Shown here in pieces: positions 1-8,307 of a DNA stretch of 35,764 bases. The DNA comes from SIG78 sp045587205. Lineage in GTDB: Bacteria; Verrucomicrobiota; Lentisphaeria; Victivallales; Victivallaceae. How positions within the stretch are numbered: position 1 is the first letter of the stretch; the number at the start of each line of letters is the position of its first letter. Made by a program: the position numbers and the translations under genes. The notes under the pieces were generated by a model. It ran no database searches and was not told where the DNA came from. It saw only the letters and a list, made by a program, of their open reading frames with translations. Where the stretch lies: assembly GCA_045587205.1 (NCBI GenBank), contig JAZNBV010000035.1, forward strand, positions 1-35,764, given 5' to 3'.

Positions 1-98
1 ACAAACTCATAGTTGCAACTAACATTATTCAATGTCATCAAATGCTCGCATTTGATTAATGACTTTGTCATCTTTAAGCTAAAGCTATTTCGGCTACA
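1..98. other. Left-edge non-coding DNA
   Basis: No credible gene is seen here. An 8-bp perfect inverted repeat (ATCAAATG, loop CTCG, CATTTGAT) lies at 37-56, followed by short GC-poor repeats. Because a terminator follows at 99-123, this may be the 3' untranslated end of a transcript whose gene is off the left edge. Confidence 0.4.
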
Positions 99-123
99 TA
101 CCGGCTCAGCCGGTAGTTTTTTT
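99..123 (+). terminator. Rho-independent terminator, rightward
   Basis: TACCGGCT (99-106) and AGCCGGTA (108-115) form a hairpin, effectively with a small CTCAG-type loop. It is followed by G and seven T residues (117-123). It would end a rightward gene lying off the left edge. Confidence 0.6.
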
Positions 124-135
124 ACGCTAAAGCAA

Positions 136-170
136 TATAATAAAACGGGAGGGGCCCCTTCTCCCCTCCC
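136..170 (-). terminator. GC-rich hairpin, probable leftward terminator of the SDR/AKR operon
   Basis: GGGAGGGG (147-154) pairs perfectly with CCCCTCCC (163-170) around an 8-nt loop. Read leftward, the stem is followed by GTTTTATTAT, an acceptable U-rich tail. The reductase pair ends at 233, so this is the likely place where its transcript stops, although it lies about 60 nt past the stop codon. Confidence 0.5.
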
Positions 171-172
171 GG

Positions 173-215
173 CGGTGCTGCATAAGGCAAATCTATATGC
201 AGCACCGTTTTTTTT
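173..215 (+). terminator. Strong rho-independent terminator, rightward
   Basis: CGGTGCTGCATA (173-184) pairs with TATGCAGCACCG (196-207), a perfect 12-bp stem with an 11-nt loop, followed by eight T residues (208-215). It faces the convergent reductase gene and is a second, stronger stop behind the hairpin at 99-123. Confidence 0.75.
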
Positions 216-232
216 ACAATATTCAATACCGG

Positions 233-1120
233 TTACAACTGGTTCCAGCAGCTGGGGCGGATGTATTTTTCGGGCAATTCAGGAACGATTTGCCCGATTG
301 CACGCATAACATCTTCCGGCAAAGCACCTTTGGACGCCAGACGGATGTTTTCCTGCAGTTGTTCAGGATTGTCCACACCGGTAAGAATGCAATCCACTTC
401 CGGCAGACTCAATAAATAACGGAAATAGAGTTCAGCGGGAATGATCCCGGCATCCTGACTTAATTTTTCAAGTTTTTCGCGCACTGCCAGCACCGGAGCA
501 AATTTCTCCTGCAATTCCGCTGCCGGCTTGAAGAGCAACCCCTGCAGGTAAACACTGCGGACAAAAACCGATCCGCCGCGCGATTTGATTTCCTGCGCCG
601 TATTTCTGAATCTCCGGTCAAGCACATTGCCCGGGATCTGAACCATTTCCAGCTGTCTGGTGAAACTTTCCGGACTGCCGCCCACACTGTCAAGCGAAGC
701 ACCGATCCGGCGGCTCCAGTTGTTATCCAGCGCCATTTGCAGTTCACCGAAATATCCACGATCCTTTTCGTTATGCAGCAGCAATCCGTCAAGGGTATCC
801 CGCCGCAGATATTTCAAACTGGTGAGTATGGAATTCTTCACCCAGTCAGATGATTCTGAAGGCTTGATATCTTCGGGAAAAAGTTTGACTTTGCTTACTA
901 TATAAAAATGTTTTTCCAGGCCGCATTCAGACAATGCCTGCCCCAGAACTTCTTCGCTGTCGCCGTAATTGCGCGCGGTATCCAGCACATTGATCCCGCC
1001 GTCAGCGGCGGCACGCAGAATGGCTTTGACCTTATCCAGCGAGGGTTTGCCCTGGGTATTATTGATCCCGTAATTCAGACCGAACTGCACCGTACCGAGC
1101 ATCAAACGCGAAAATTTCAT
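233..1120 (-). CDS. Aldo/keto reductase family protein
   Basis: A 295-residue single-domain aldo/keto reductase, a NAD(P)H-dependent cytosolic oxidoreductase of TIM-barrel fold. The AKR tetrad is visible: Asp47 and Tyr52 in NVLDTARNYGDSEE, Lys77 in VSKVK and His116 in LLLHNE, with the usual N-terminal RLMLGTVQFG strand. The frame is open 29 codons further upstream, but the ATG at 1120 is chosen because AAGGTGA lies at the right distance and the upstream frame would overlap the SDR gene. It follows the SDR gene by 25 bp, so the two are probably co-transcribed and act on related sugar or polyol intermediates. The substrate cannot be named from sequence. The family resembles the oxidoreductases found beside GntR/FCD regulators of uronate or polyol use. 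Confidence 0.88.
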   Translation of the reverse strand: MKFSRLMLGTVQFGLNYGINNTQGKPSLDKVKAILRAAADGGINVLDTARNYGDSEEVLGQALSECGLEKHFYIVSKVKLFPEDIKPSESSDWVKNSILTSLKYLRRDTLDGLLLHNEKDRGYFGELQMALDNNWSRRIGASLDSVGGSPESFTRQLEMVQIPGNVLDRRFRNTAQEIKSRGGSVFVRSVYLQGLLFKPAAELQEKFAPVLAVREKLEKLSQDAGIIPAELYFRYLLSLPEVDCILTGVDNPEQLQENIRLASKGALPEDVMRAIGQIVPELPEKYIRPSCWNQL

Positions 1121-1145
1121 AAATTCACCTTTGCTGAAACTGTTT

Positions 1146-1940
1146 TTATTTGGCAATGTAGCCGCCGTCAACCGGAATAATTGTTGCGGTAAGGTAATCG
1201 CTGGCACCGGATGCCAGAAAAACGATCACACCTTTGAGGTCGGTATCATTGGCAAGTCTGCCCAGCATAGTGTTGGCGTTGTAATTTTTTACAAAACCTT
1301 CGCTCATATTCGGCGTATAAAAGCCGCCGGGAGCAATGCAATTCACGCGAATATGATCGCGACCGAGCACGCTTGCCGCAAAACGCGTAAAATTGACCAT
1401 ACCGCCCTTTTCGTAGAAATATGCCGGCGACATCTTGTAGATCTGTTCCGGATCAGGGTAATTGCTCGGCTGCGGCCCCAGCAAGCCCATATAGCTTGCC
1501 ACATTAACGATCGAACCGCCGTTGCCGGCTTTACGCATAGCATCGGATACTTTGCGCGTAATATAAAAGAGACTCGAAGAATTCATCCGGAAACTTTCAT
1601 CAAAGTCATCCATTGTAAGATCCCAGCTGCGGCAGCCGCAGCGGTTGACGGCATTGTTGATAAGTATATCAAATCTGCCGGTGCGTTCAACAATGGTATT
1701 GACTGTATTATCAATGGAGTCCTGCAGTGAAAGATCCAGCTGCAAAGCATAAACTTCCAGATTGCGAGCGCGCAGTTCCACAGCATACGCCTCCAGCGCA
1801 TCCAGGTTGCGCGATGCCATAAAAGTCACCGCGCCGGCCTCCGCCAACGCTTCCACGATCTGTCTGCCATACAATCCGGCTCCACCGGTAACCAGAGCAA
1901 CCTTGCCCTCCAACGAAAAACTCTTCAATACATCACTCAT
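1146..1940 (-). CDS. Short-chain dehydrogenase/reductase (SDR), gluconate-5-dehydrogenase-like
   Basis: A 264-residue classical SDR. The Rossmann motif TGGAGLYG is at 18-25, NNA at 95-97 (NNAV rather than NNAG), the catalytic Ser near 149 (NVASYMG), and Tyr174 and Lys178 in YFYEK. The C-terminal PVDGGY is typical of sugar-acid and 3-ketoacyl-type SDRs. Length and motif order resemble gluconate 5-dehydrogenase or 2-deoxy-D-gluconate 3-dehydrogenase relatives, but the substrate is not determined. The ATG has a GAGGTAGGTT ribosome site. It is the first gene of a leftward pair with the aldo/keto reductase and is divergent from the GntR/FCD regulator, the common layout for a regulator and its target operon. 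Confidence 0.9.
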   Translation of the reverse strand: MSDVLKSFSLEGKVALVTGGAGLYGRQIVEALAEAGAVTFMASRNLDALEAYAVELRARNLEVYALQLDLSLQDSIDNTVNTIVERTGRFDILINNAVNRCGCRSWDLTMDDFDESFRMNSSSLFYITRKVSDAMRKAGNGGSIVNVASYMGLLGPQPSNYPDPEQIYKMSPAYFYEKGGMVNFTRFAASVLGRDHIRVNCIAPGGFYTPNMSEGFVKNYNANTMLGRLANDTDLKGVIVFLASGASDYLTATIIPVDGGYIAK

Positions 1941-2111
1941 AACCTACCTCTTTTCTTTTAGAGAATTTATAATACTAATTATACAATTTAACGCTTAAAA
2001 TCAATATTTCAAGCCTGATAAGCATAAATTTGTATTATTTTTTATCAAAAACAGTTGCTTTTATGATTTTTCTGTATTAAATTAAACAAAATTAATTGCA
2101 GGAGCTGTTTT
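1941..2111. promoter_or_regulatory. Divergent promoter region between SDR operon and GntR regulator
   Basis: AT-rich 171-bp region. Leftward, a TATAAT (complement of 1978-1983) could serve the SDR operon. Rightward, TTGCTT (2055-2060), a 17-nt spacer and TAAATT (2078-2083) could serve the regulator. An inverted repeat TATAAT-ACTA-ATTATA (1968-1983) covers the leftward -10 and is a candidate operator, although it does not match the FadR-type TnGTnnnACnA pattern. The regulator start has AGGAG at 2100-2104. Confidence 0.45.
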
Positions 2112-2780
2112 ATGGCTGAAAAATCAACTACACTTGAGCGTTTGCTCGACTATATACGCAGCAAATGTTTGCATCCCGGCGATCAGCTGCCGCCGGAAAA
2201 TGTTCTGACCGGTGAATTGAATGTGTCGCGCGTAGCGCTGCGTGAAAGTTTAAGCAGTCTTAAAGCGTTGAATCTGGTACAAAGCCGCCGCGGTTCCGGC
2301 TACAGACTTTCCAGCGGCTCGCTCAACGGTATGCTTGCTTCGGTAATGCACACCTTGGCGCGCTCCGGACTCGCGGATTTATCCGAACTTTATGAATTGC
2401 GGCGGGTTCTGGAGATCGGAGCCATTGCCGATGCGGTGGAAAACGCGCAGGAATCTGATCGTATTGCAGTAAAAACAGCGTTGGAAAATCTGGAAAGCTT
2501 CAGAGAAATATCCACCGATGACGATTTGAAGAATTTTACTCTTGCCGAACTGAAATTTCACCGGGCACTCCTGAAACCCGCCAGCTGCAAAGCTCTGGAA
2601 GTGGTCAATCAGGCGCTGGAGGATTTTTTCAATTACCGCACATTGCTGACCGCCAAACCGATCCGTCTTGATCGCAACGATCTGCAAAAAACTAATCAAT
2701 CACACCGGGCGCTTGCCGATGCCTTTTTGATCGGGGAAAGCGCCGCAGCTATACTACTGCTGCGCTCTCATCTGCACTGA
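2112..2780 (+). CDS. GntR family transcriptional regulator, FCD (FadR) subfamily
   Basis: A 222-residue DNA-binding regulator. Residues 1-72 form the GntR winged helix (PGDQLPPENVLTGELNVSR, VALRESLSSLKALNLV, then the wing RRGSGY). Residues from about 90 to the end form the all-helical FCD ligand domain with the ELRRVLEIGA signature, a conserved His in ELKFHRALL and the C-terminal HRAL...RSHLH pair that completes the usual metal/ligand site. FCD domains typically bind sugar acids or other carboxylates. The protein ends right at the last His, so it is slightly shorter than many relatives but has all helices. It is divergent from the SDR/AKR pair and ends 13 bp from the convergent mutM. Confidence 0.9.
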   Translation: MAEKSTTLERLLDYIRSKCLHPGDQLPPENVLTGELNVSRVALRESLSSLKALNLVQSRRGSGYRLSSGSLNGMLASVMHTLARSGLADLSELYELRRVLEIGAIADAVENAQESDRIAVKTALENLESFREISTDDDLKNFTLAELKFHRALLKPASCKALEVVNQALEDFFNYRTLLTAKPIRLDRNDLQKTNQSHRALADAFLIGESAAAILLLRSHLH

Positions 2781-2793
2781 ATATCTCCGCTTT

Positions 2794-3615
2794 TTACTTC
2801 TGACAGTTTTTGCAGTAAACGGTGGTTCTGCCGCCCTGTTTCACGGAAGAAAGCGTTTCACGGCACACCGGACACGGTTCCCCTGCCCTGCCGTATGCCT
2901 TGAGCTGCAGAACATATTTGCCAGTGGAACCATCCAATTGCCGGTAATCGGAAAAGGTAGTGCCGCCGGACGCAATTGATTTCAGCAATATATCTTTCAC
3001 TTCAGCAATCAATAATTCTGCTTCAGCAGGCGTTACATTGCACGCACAGCGCAGCGGAGAAAGACGGGTGTTGAAAAGTGCTTCGGTCGCGTAAATATTC
3101 CCCACGCCCGTAACCACCGAGTTGTCCATAAGAAACTCTTTAAGCGGGAGTTTGCGTTTTTGGGCGCATCTGCAGAAATATTCCGCGTTGAAATCTCCGC
3201 TCAACGGTTCCACACCGAGTTTGGCAAGTTCTTCCGGTTCCGCGCCGCGGGGCAGCTCAATGAGTTTGAGCAAACTGAAACGGCGCGGACACTCAAAGCG
3301 CAGACTTTCGTTATTGCCAAGATCAAATATCACGTGTTCGTGCTTGGCCCGTTTCTGATCCAGCGGCACAGTTTTCAGCACACCTGACATACCGAAATGC
3401 ATCAGTAAAGCAAGATCATCTTCCAGTTCCACGATCAGATAGCGCCCTCTGCGGCGGACATCCAGCACTTTTTTGCCGGTCAGACGCGGATCTTTGAGCG
3501 AATCAAGCGGTTCACGCAAGCGTGAAGCAAAAACCTCCACGCCGCGTATGATTTTTCCGGCAAGATACTCTTTAAGCGCTCTGCCGATGGTTTCAACTTC
3601 CGGCAACTCGGGCAT
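2794..3615 (-). CDS. mutM: Formamidopyrimidine-DNA glycosylase (Fpg/MutM)
   Basis: A 273-residue bifunctional DNA glycosylase/AP lyase that removes 8-oxoguanine and formamidopyrimidines. It begins MPELPEVET, so Pro2 (the Schiff-base nucleophile after Met removal) and Glu3 are present. MHFGMSG holds the conserved beta-hairpin region. GVGNIYATEALF is the helix-two-turn-helix, and the C-terminal zinc finger shows two CxxC pairs (CPVC and CKNC) with the GGRTT loop. Length matches the family. The start is fixed by homology and lies 2 bp after the stop of the ceramidase-like gene, making mutM the last gene of a five-gene leftward operon. Confidence 0.96.
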   Translation of the reverse strand: MPELPEVETIGRALKEYLAGKIIRGVEVFASRLREPLDSLKDPRLTGKKVLDVRRRGRYLIVELEDDLALLMHFGMSGVLKTVPLDQKRAKHEHVIFDLGNNESLRFECPRRFSLLKLIELPRGAEPEELAKLGVEPLSGDFNAEYFCRCAQKRKLPLKEFLMDNSVVTGVGNIYATEALFNTRLSPLRCACNVTPAEAELLIAEVKDILLKSIASGGTTFSDYRQLDGSTGKYVLQLKAYGRAGEPCPVCRETLSSVKQGGRTTVYCKNCQK

Positions 3616-3617
3616 TT

Positions 3618-4973
3618 TTACTCCGATCTGCCCGCCATCTTGCGCAAGGCGCCCAGCATAAGTTCAGAACCTTTTACGCTGTACGGGTTGGAACGCGCCT
3701 GCGGTTCATATCCGCCTCTGCCATAGTTCCAACTGTTGGGGATATAACCGCCGGCCAGCTGCGGATTACCCGACGGACCGTGACCGGCAACTATCGTGCG
3801 GTAATCGCAGAATATCTTTTTTCTGATTTCAAGACCGATCTCCACAAAGGGTTCGCCCGGCACGCCGATGATCGCCGCGCCGCCGACAAAGATACCCGGC
3901 AGCGGGAATGTGGTGTTTTTGGGCTGATCGCGCATCAATATCACCTGCTTGGCAAAGTATTTGAGCACTTTGGGCAGTTTGCGCGCCAGGTCTTCGCTGG
4001 TGAGGTTGTCTGAATCGGTGACATCCGGTTCATCTTTGTATTTCTCAATAGTGGCAAGCGCTTCGGCATATTCCCCGTCGGTAACTTCGTGCGCCGGCAC
4101 ATACACTTCTGCAAATCTGGTCTCAAGCGGCATATCGTATGCTTTTTTAAGAGTGGGTATAGCCGCCATAATCGTAGATGCTATGCCCGTACCGATGCGT
4201 TCAGCTTCTGCGTAGCAAGTCTGATCCATATCAGTAGATACATCAAAATGATTGATATTGCCGGCCGTACCGATAATGGGAGCAAACATAAAATCTTTAT
4301 CCATCTGCGACTCGATGATCCGGCGGGCAAATCCCGGCCAGTCTGCAGAAACACTGCAGCCGCCAATGGTGTCGCTGTGGTTGACGATATTGGCGATCAG
4401 CAGCGCAAGTTTACCGTTGCGCTTGACCCCAAGCATCGGGATTTCCGGATCGACCGTACCTTCCGGACGGAGAATATCGGAATTGAGTTTGCCGGGGTTG
4501 GTAACCACCCCGCCTGACTTCATCCAGTAGCGGCGGTTGAAGATAAAGCGGTCATCCCAGGCGGCGCCCTGCACCAGTTCTGCTTCCTGCAGATTGTTCA
4601 GCGCCGCCCGCAGCGCCTGCGACACACCTTCGGCAACCTGTTCGGCACACTCATCGGCTCCCGGCAGATGAGCAAAGCGGATCTCCGGGCCTGTATGGGT
4701 ATGTGTGGAGTTGAAAATCAGATTTTCTTTGCTGAAACAACCCAGATCTGCAATCTTGGGCATAACGCGGTCAACCAGCATCTGCGAACTGCTGATAAGG
4801 TCCATATTTACTATACCGGCGATTTTATTCCCCTGCTTGAAAACGATCGCACGCGCTTCCAGCCGGTCAAGGACTTTATCCCAGATCCGGATATTGAAAT
4901 AACCTGCCAGCGAAACCGGCACCTGCGGGGTTATATCGCAACGGCCCCAGCCGCAAAAAAGTTTTTCATTCAT
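3618..4973 (-). CDS. Neutral/alkaline non-lysosomal ceramidase-like protein, short form
   Basis: A 451-residue protein with the N-terminal fold of neutral ceramidases (PF04734-type). Visible signatures are the CDITP start, NSTHTHTGP with zinc-ligand histidines at about 91 and 93, a further histidine at about 199 (IVNHSDTIGG), and the GTAGNINHF loop where true ceramidases carry the active-site GD/NxSP region. True ceramidases are 650-700 residues with a signal peptide and a C-terminal Ig-like domain; both are absent, so it is probably cytosolic and its substrate may not be ceramide. Its ATG overlaps the stop of the O-antigen-ligase-like gene by 4 nt (ATGA), so translation is probably coupled. 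A distant paralogue lies at 9650-10957. Confidence 0.82.
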   Translation of the reverse strand: MNEKLFCGWGRCDITPQVPVSLAGYFNIRIWDKVLDRLEARAIVFKQGNKIAGIVNMDLISSSQMLVDRVMPKIADLGCFSKENLIFNSTHTHTGPEIRFAHLPGADECAEQVAEGVSQALRAALNNLQEAELVQGAAWDDRFIFNRRYWMKSGGVVTNPGKLNSDILRPEGTVDPEIPMLGVKRNGKLALLIANIVNHSDTIGGCSVSADWPGFARRIIESQMDKDFMFAPIIGTAGNINHFDVSTDMDQTCYAEAERIGTGIASTIMAAIPTLKKAYDMPLETRFAEVYVPAHEVTDGEYAEALATIEKYKDEPDVTDSDNLTSEDLARKLPKVLKYFAKQVILMRDQPKNTTFPLPGIFVGGAAIIGVPGEPFVEIGLEIRKKIFCDYRTIVAGHGPSGNPQLAGGYIPNSWNYGRGGYEPQARSNPYSVKGSELMLGALRKMAGRSE

Positions 4974-6754
4974 TTTTTCTTCATCCTCTGTTCAAAAAGT
5001 ATTTTTTTATAAGGAAATAATTTTTCCGACTTCTCAAGATATTCCCGCGCTCTGGCTTCATCGCCGCGCTTGAGATAAATCTCCGACATACGCTTGTGTG
5101 CCGAATGTGAACGCGGGGTCATTTCCAGAACCTTCCGGAAAAACTCTTCTGCTTTCACCAGATCGCCGCGGAAAAATTTTTCGTTGCCCCAGCAAATATA
5201 TACACTGTGCGAATACGGTGCAGCCGCCAGTGCTGCCTGCGCCAGACGGTCAACAACAAAACTGCTCTGTATATTCTTATTTTTCATTACGTCCTGCCCG
5301 GCAGCTTCCTGCAGTCTGAAATAGCGCTGATCAGCTATGCTCCAATGCGTTCCGCCGGTCACTGAACACAGTGCCAATACACTTAAAACTGCACAAAAGA
5401 GATATTTCTGACTCTTCTTATCGCCCGAACCCATCGCAGAATCCCCTGCTGAATATCCGGCAATGCACAACGCTGCCAGTTGATAATAAATCATCAGTGC
5501 CGGCACCTGCCAATCCATATCCATAAGTATGTGCAGAGAAAAAGCACTGATGCCGAAAAAGAATAAACAGCTTTCCACTGCGGGCTTTTTCTGCATATAT
5601 CTATAAGCAATAAAAAGCGTGTACAATATAATAAATCCGATCAGCAGCAATCCGCCGATCCCGGTTTGCGCTGCAAATGCGGCAAGCATATTGTGCGGAT
5701 CTTTGGCAAGTTCTTCACTGCCGAAACTTTTGTTCTGCGCGTGATGAAAAACAAAATCCCCCCAGCCGTCACCGGTAAACGGGTGGGCAATAAACATTTC
5801 CCAGCTGCTTTTCAAATATCCCACGCGCTCTTCCATTGAACCGAAACCGCGCCCGGCATAATGTATGTACACTGCCCCCAGAATAATGACCAGCAAAGCT
5901 ACCGTGGAAAGCGCGATTTTCACTTTTACATTACGGATTATGCCCCACCCAGTCAACGCTCCGGCAAGTATCACCGCCAGAAAAGCACCACGACCGCGCG
6001 CCGCCAGAAAAATAAATCCGCACAAAATCAACGCCAGAGTAAAAAATATTTTCTGCGAAACTTTTACCGGTTCAAAATTTTCCGCCCATTTTACCGGACG
6101 CACCACCGCCATAGCTCCCCACAGCGCCAGCAACCCGGCAAGCGCACTGGCAAAAGTAAAAGTGGAGTGTACCCGTACATCGTAGGCACGCGCTTTTATT
6201 CCTTCCGGAATGGTTACGTTGTAGATTTTTTCCTGCATTTCAATAAAATCGCGCATATCATCAAAGCCGAAAAAGTACTGATGAACCCCGATTACAGCGG
6301 TAAAAAGCACACTGGCAACTGCCGTATTCACCACCTTGTCAAGCATATCGCGCCGGTTTGCCATCTGGATAACTGCCGCAGCAAAAAATGAACTCAACCC
6401 CAGAGTGTACTCTAATTCGATAACTGCATTTTCGTAACTGTCACAATCGATAAAGCCGATCATTGTTACCAATGGCAAAAGCAGCCATAACAGCAGAAGT
6501 ATGCTTTCGGCACTCCATTTTTTCAGCGATTCCGGAATCCCATAAGCAATCAGCGATACAATCAGCAAAACTCCCGCGATCACCGGAAAAAGCGCCGGCG
6601 GCCACGCCGTAACCACCCACGCCATAGCCGAATCCGGGAAACCCTGCGGCGCACCCGGCAGAAGCATAACGCCCATTTTCAATGGTGCAATAAACACAGT
6701 CAGCAGAAAAAGCACTCCGGCAAGCGGCTGTAATTTTTTTGGGAATCCGTTCAT
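4970..6754 (-). CDS. O-antigen ligase/polymerase-like membrane protein with C-terminal TPR
   Basis: A 594-residue inner-membrane protein. About a dozen hydrophobic segments span residues 10-430. The large periplasmic loop carries a GRG motif and the WxMFxxHPFTGDGWG block with a following H and DPHN, all typical of the Wzy_C (O-antigen ligase) family. Residues about 500-590 contain tetratricopeptide-like helices (FFRGDLVKAEEFFRKVLEM, then YLKRGDEARAREYLEKSEKL). It probably joins or polymerises cell-surface glycans. The frame is open to 6817, but the ATG at 6754 avoids overlap with pdxB and starts just before the first membrane helix. The SD there is weak, which leaves some doubt on the start. 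Confidence 0.85.
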   Translation of the reverse strand: MNGFPKKLQPLAGVLFLLTVFIAPLKMGVMLLPGAPQGFPDSAMAWVVTAWPPALFPVIAGVLLIVSLIAYGIPESLKKWSAESILLLLWLLLPLVTMIGFIDCDSYENAVIELEYTLGLSSFFAAAVIQMANRRDMLDKVVNTAVASVLFTAVIGVHQYFFGFDDMRDFIEMQEKIYNVTIPEGIKARAYDVRVHSTFTFASALAGLLALWGAMAVVRPVKWAENFEPVKVSQKIFFTLALILCGFIFLAARGRGAFLAVILAGALTGWGIIRNVKVKIALSTVALLVIILGAVYIHYAGRGFGSMEERVGYLKSSWEMFIAHPFTGDGWGDFVFHHAQNKSFGSEELAKDPHNMLAAFAAQTGIGGLLLIGFIILYTLFIAYRYMQKKPAVESCLFFFGISAFSLHILMDMDWQVPALMIYYQLAALCIAGYSAGDSAMGSGDKKSQKYLFCAVLSVLALCSVTGGTHWSIADQRYFRLQEAAGQDVMKNKNIQSSFVVDRLAQAALAAAPYSHSVYICWGNEKFFRGDLVKAEEFFRKVLEMTPRSHSAHKRMSEIYLKRGDEARAREYLEKSEKLFPYKKILFEQRMKKK

Positions 6755-6764
6755 AAAACTTTTG

Positions 6765-7895
6765 TTACTTGAGTTTAAATCCGAGCTTTGACAATATATT
6801 CCCGGTCTGTTCGTCATAATTACTTACGGTAAACGCGGGAAATTCGCGGCGCAGCGGATAGCTGCCGCGCAATTTTTCAAAATCCGCCGGAAAATCTTTC
6901 AAGCGCCGGCTGTCATCGGCTATGTTGTAGGACTCCGCTGTCACCGCCAGGAGTTTTTCTTCCAGAGTGCCCTCTGCAGGTACACTCAAAAGCGTATTTT
7001 CCGGCAGCGGCACATTATCCGGGTAATAATTTTTCAACTCCTGCGGCAAATCAAAAAATTCCGCCAGAGCGCGCACGCTCATACTTGTACCGTTGGCCTT
7101 GCCGTCAGTGGAATATCCGGCAATATGCGCAGTGGCAAAGTCAAGCAGTTTGAGCAATTCCAAATCTATCTCCGGCTCATTTTCCCATACATCCAGCGCC
7201 GCCCCGGCAAGCAAACCGTTTTCCAGAGCCTTACGCAAAGCAGCATTATCGACCACCTCGCCGCGCGAAGCATTGACTAAATACTGATTTTTACACATTC
7301 TGCTGATAAATCCGGCATCAACCAGATGATAAGTCGGGTCACTGCCGTTGTACTCCAGCGGCACGTGAATGGTGATTATATCAGCGGATTTGATTATTTC
7401 ATCAAGTTCAACAAATTTTCCACTGCCTTCAGCTCTGGCACGCGGCGGGTCATTGAGCAGAACTTTCATACCCAGTGCTTCAGCAGCTGCGGCAACCTTT
7501 TTGCCGACGTGCCCTACGCCGACCACACCCAGAACTTTTCCTGCCAGCGCAAATTTGTCTTTTACTGCCCAATTCAGCAGCAGACTGGTTATGTACTGCG
7601 CCACACTCGAAGAGTTGCAGCCGGGGGCATTGGTCCAGCAGATATTGTTTGCCCGGGCGTAATCAGTATCGATGTGATCAAAACCGATCGTTGCCGTGGC
7701 AATAAACTTTACGCGTGAACCATCCAGCAATTCCCTGCGGCATTTGGTACGGGTACGCGTTATAAGTGCATCGGCATCGCGCACTGTATCTGCGGAAGTT
7801 TTCGCCCCGGGACAATACTCCACAGCAATATCGCTGCAACGCTCCAGAACACCTTTCAGAAAGGGTATTTTATCATCGGCAACTATTTTAAGCAT
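6765..7895 (-). CDS. pdxB: 4-phosphoerythronate dehydrogenase (PdxB)
   Basis: A 376-residue NAD-dependent D-2-hydroxyacid dehydrogenase. Motifs: IGFDHIDTDYA at about 70-80, the nucleotide loop GVVGVGHVG at 123-131, catalytic Arg211 (NASRGEVVD), Glu240 (WENEPEID) and His257 (TAHIAGYS). The distinguishing feature is the C-terminal 90 residues (PUDG/DUF3410-like region) that separate PdxB from SerA or LdhA. Length agrees with E. coli PdxB (about 378). It catalyses step two of the DXP-dependent pyridoxal phosphate pathway. The ATG at 7895 (MLKIVADDKIPF) is preferred over an upstream in-frame TTG. It is the second gene of the operon, 18 bp after the DUF1805 gene. Confidence 0.92.
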   Translation of the reverse strand: MLKIVADDKIPFLKGVLERCSDIAVEYCPGAKTSADTVRDADALITRTRTKCRRELLDGSRVKFIATATIGFDHIDTDYARANNICWTNAPGCNSSSVAQYITSLLLNWAVKDKFALAGKVLGVVGVGHVGKKVAAAAEALGMKVLLNDPPRARAEGSGKFVELDEIIKSADIITIHVPLEYNGSDPTYHLVDAGFISRMCKNQYLVNASRGEVVDNAALRKALENGLLAGAALDVWENEPEIDLELLKLLDFATAHIAGYSTDGKANGTSMSVRALAEFFDLPQELKNYYPDNVPLPENTLLSVPAEGTLEEKLLAVTAESYNIADDSRRLKDFPADFEKLRGSYPLRREFPAFTVSNYDEQTGNILSKLGFKLK

Positions 7896-7913
7896 AGATG
7901 CACCCAATAAATT

Positions 7914-8198
7914 TTACTTCATAAGTTTAAGAGCATCGCGTCCGCTCATACCGACAGTCACTCCCAGCTTGGCGGCGGCTTCAGAAACTTCGCAGACTGC
8001 AGCCTTGAGCATATCGTCATAATTTGCCACGCCGCGCACCACTGCCAGAGCATCGTTGAGCTTGTTGGCAGTAGCAACACTCAAGTAACCGCAGCCGAGC
8101 AAACCGTTTGCTCCGGTGATAACCAGCAAAGTGGCGTTGGGGGTCTTGATGGATGCGCCGTTGAATACGGCACCGTCGATTTCAACAGTATTATTCAT
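7914..8198 (-). CDS. DUF1805 (YunC-like) protein
   Basis: A 94-residue small cytosolic protein. It resembles Bacillus YunC and archaeal DUF1805 proteins: an N-terminal FNGASIKTPNATLLVITG strand pair, the LLGCGYLSVATANKL block, and the characteristic C-terminal GVTVGMSGRDALK. The function of the family is unknown. An in-frame TTG lies four codons upstream, but the ATG at 8198 is chosen. It is the first gene of the leftward operon with pdxB, which hints at a link to vitamin B6 or hydroxyacid metabolism, though this is only proximity. Confidence 0.8.
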   Translation of the reverse strand: MNNTVEIDGAVFNGASIKTPNATLLVITGANGLLGCGYLSVATANKLNDALAVVRGVANYDDMLKAAVCEVSEAAAKLGVTVGMSGRDALKLMK

Positions 8199-8307
8199 TT
8201 TTTTCTGCAATTCGGGGTTAAAAAATTTGCATTGCTACAGCAATGAGTTAATTTATATAACAACTGAAATACTATACACCCTTATTAAGCAAAAAGGCAA
8301 ATGAAAA
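8199..8307. promoter_or_regulatory. Divergent promoter region with a perfect palindrome
   Basis: Rightward, TTGCTA (8232-8237), an 18-nt spacer and TATAAC (8256-8261) form a candidate promoter for the NifU-type gene. The -35 is embedded in a perfect inverted repeat, CATTGCT-AC-AGCAATG (8230-8245), a candidate operator placed to affect both directions. No clear leftward promoter was found. A weak AAGG at 8293-8296 precedes the rightward ATG. Confidence 0.42.
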
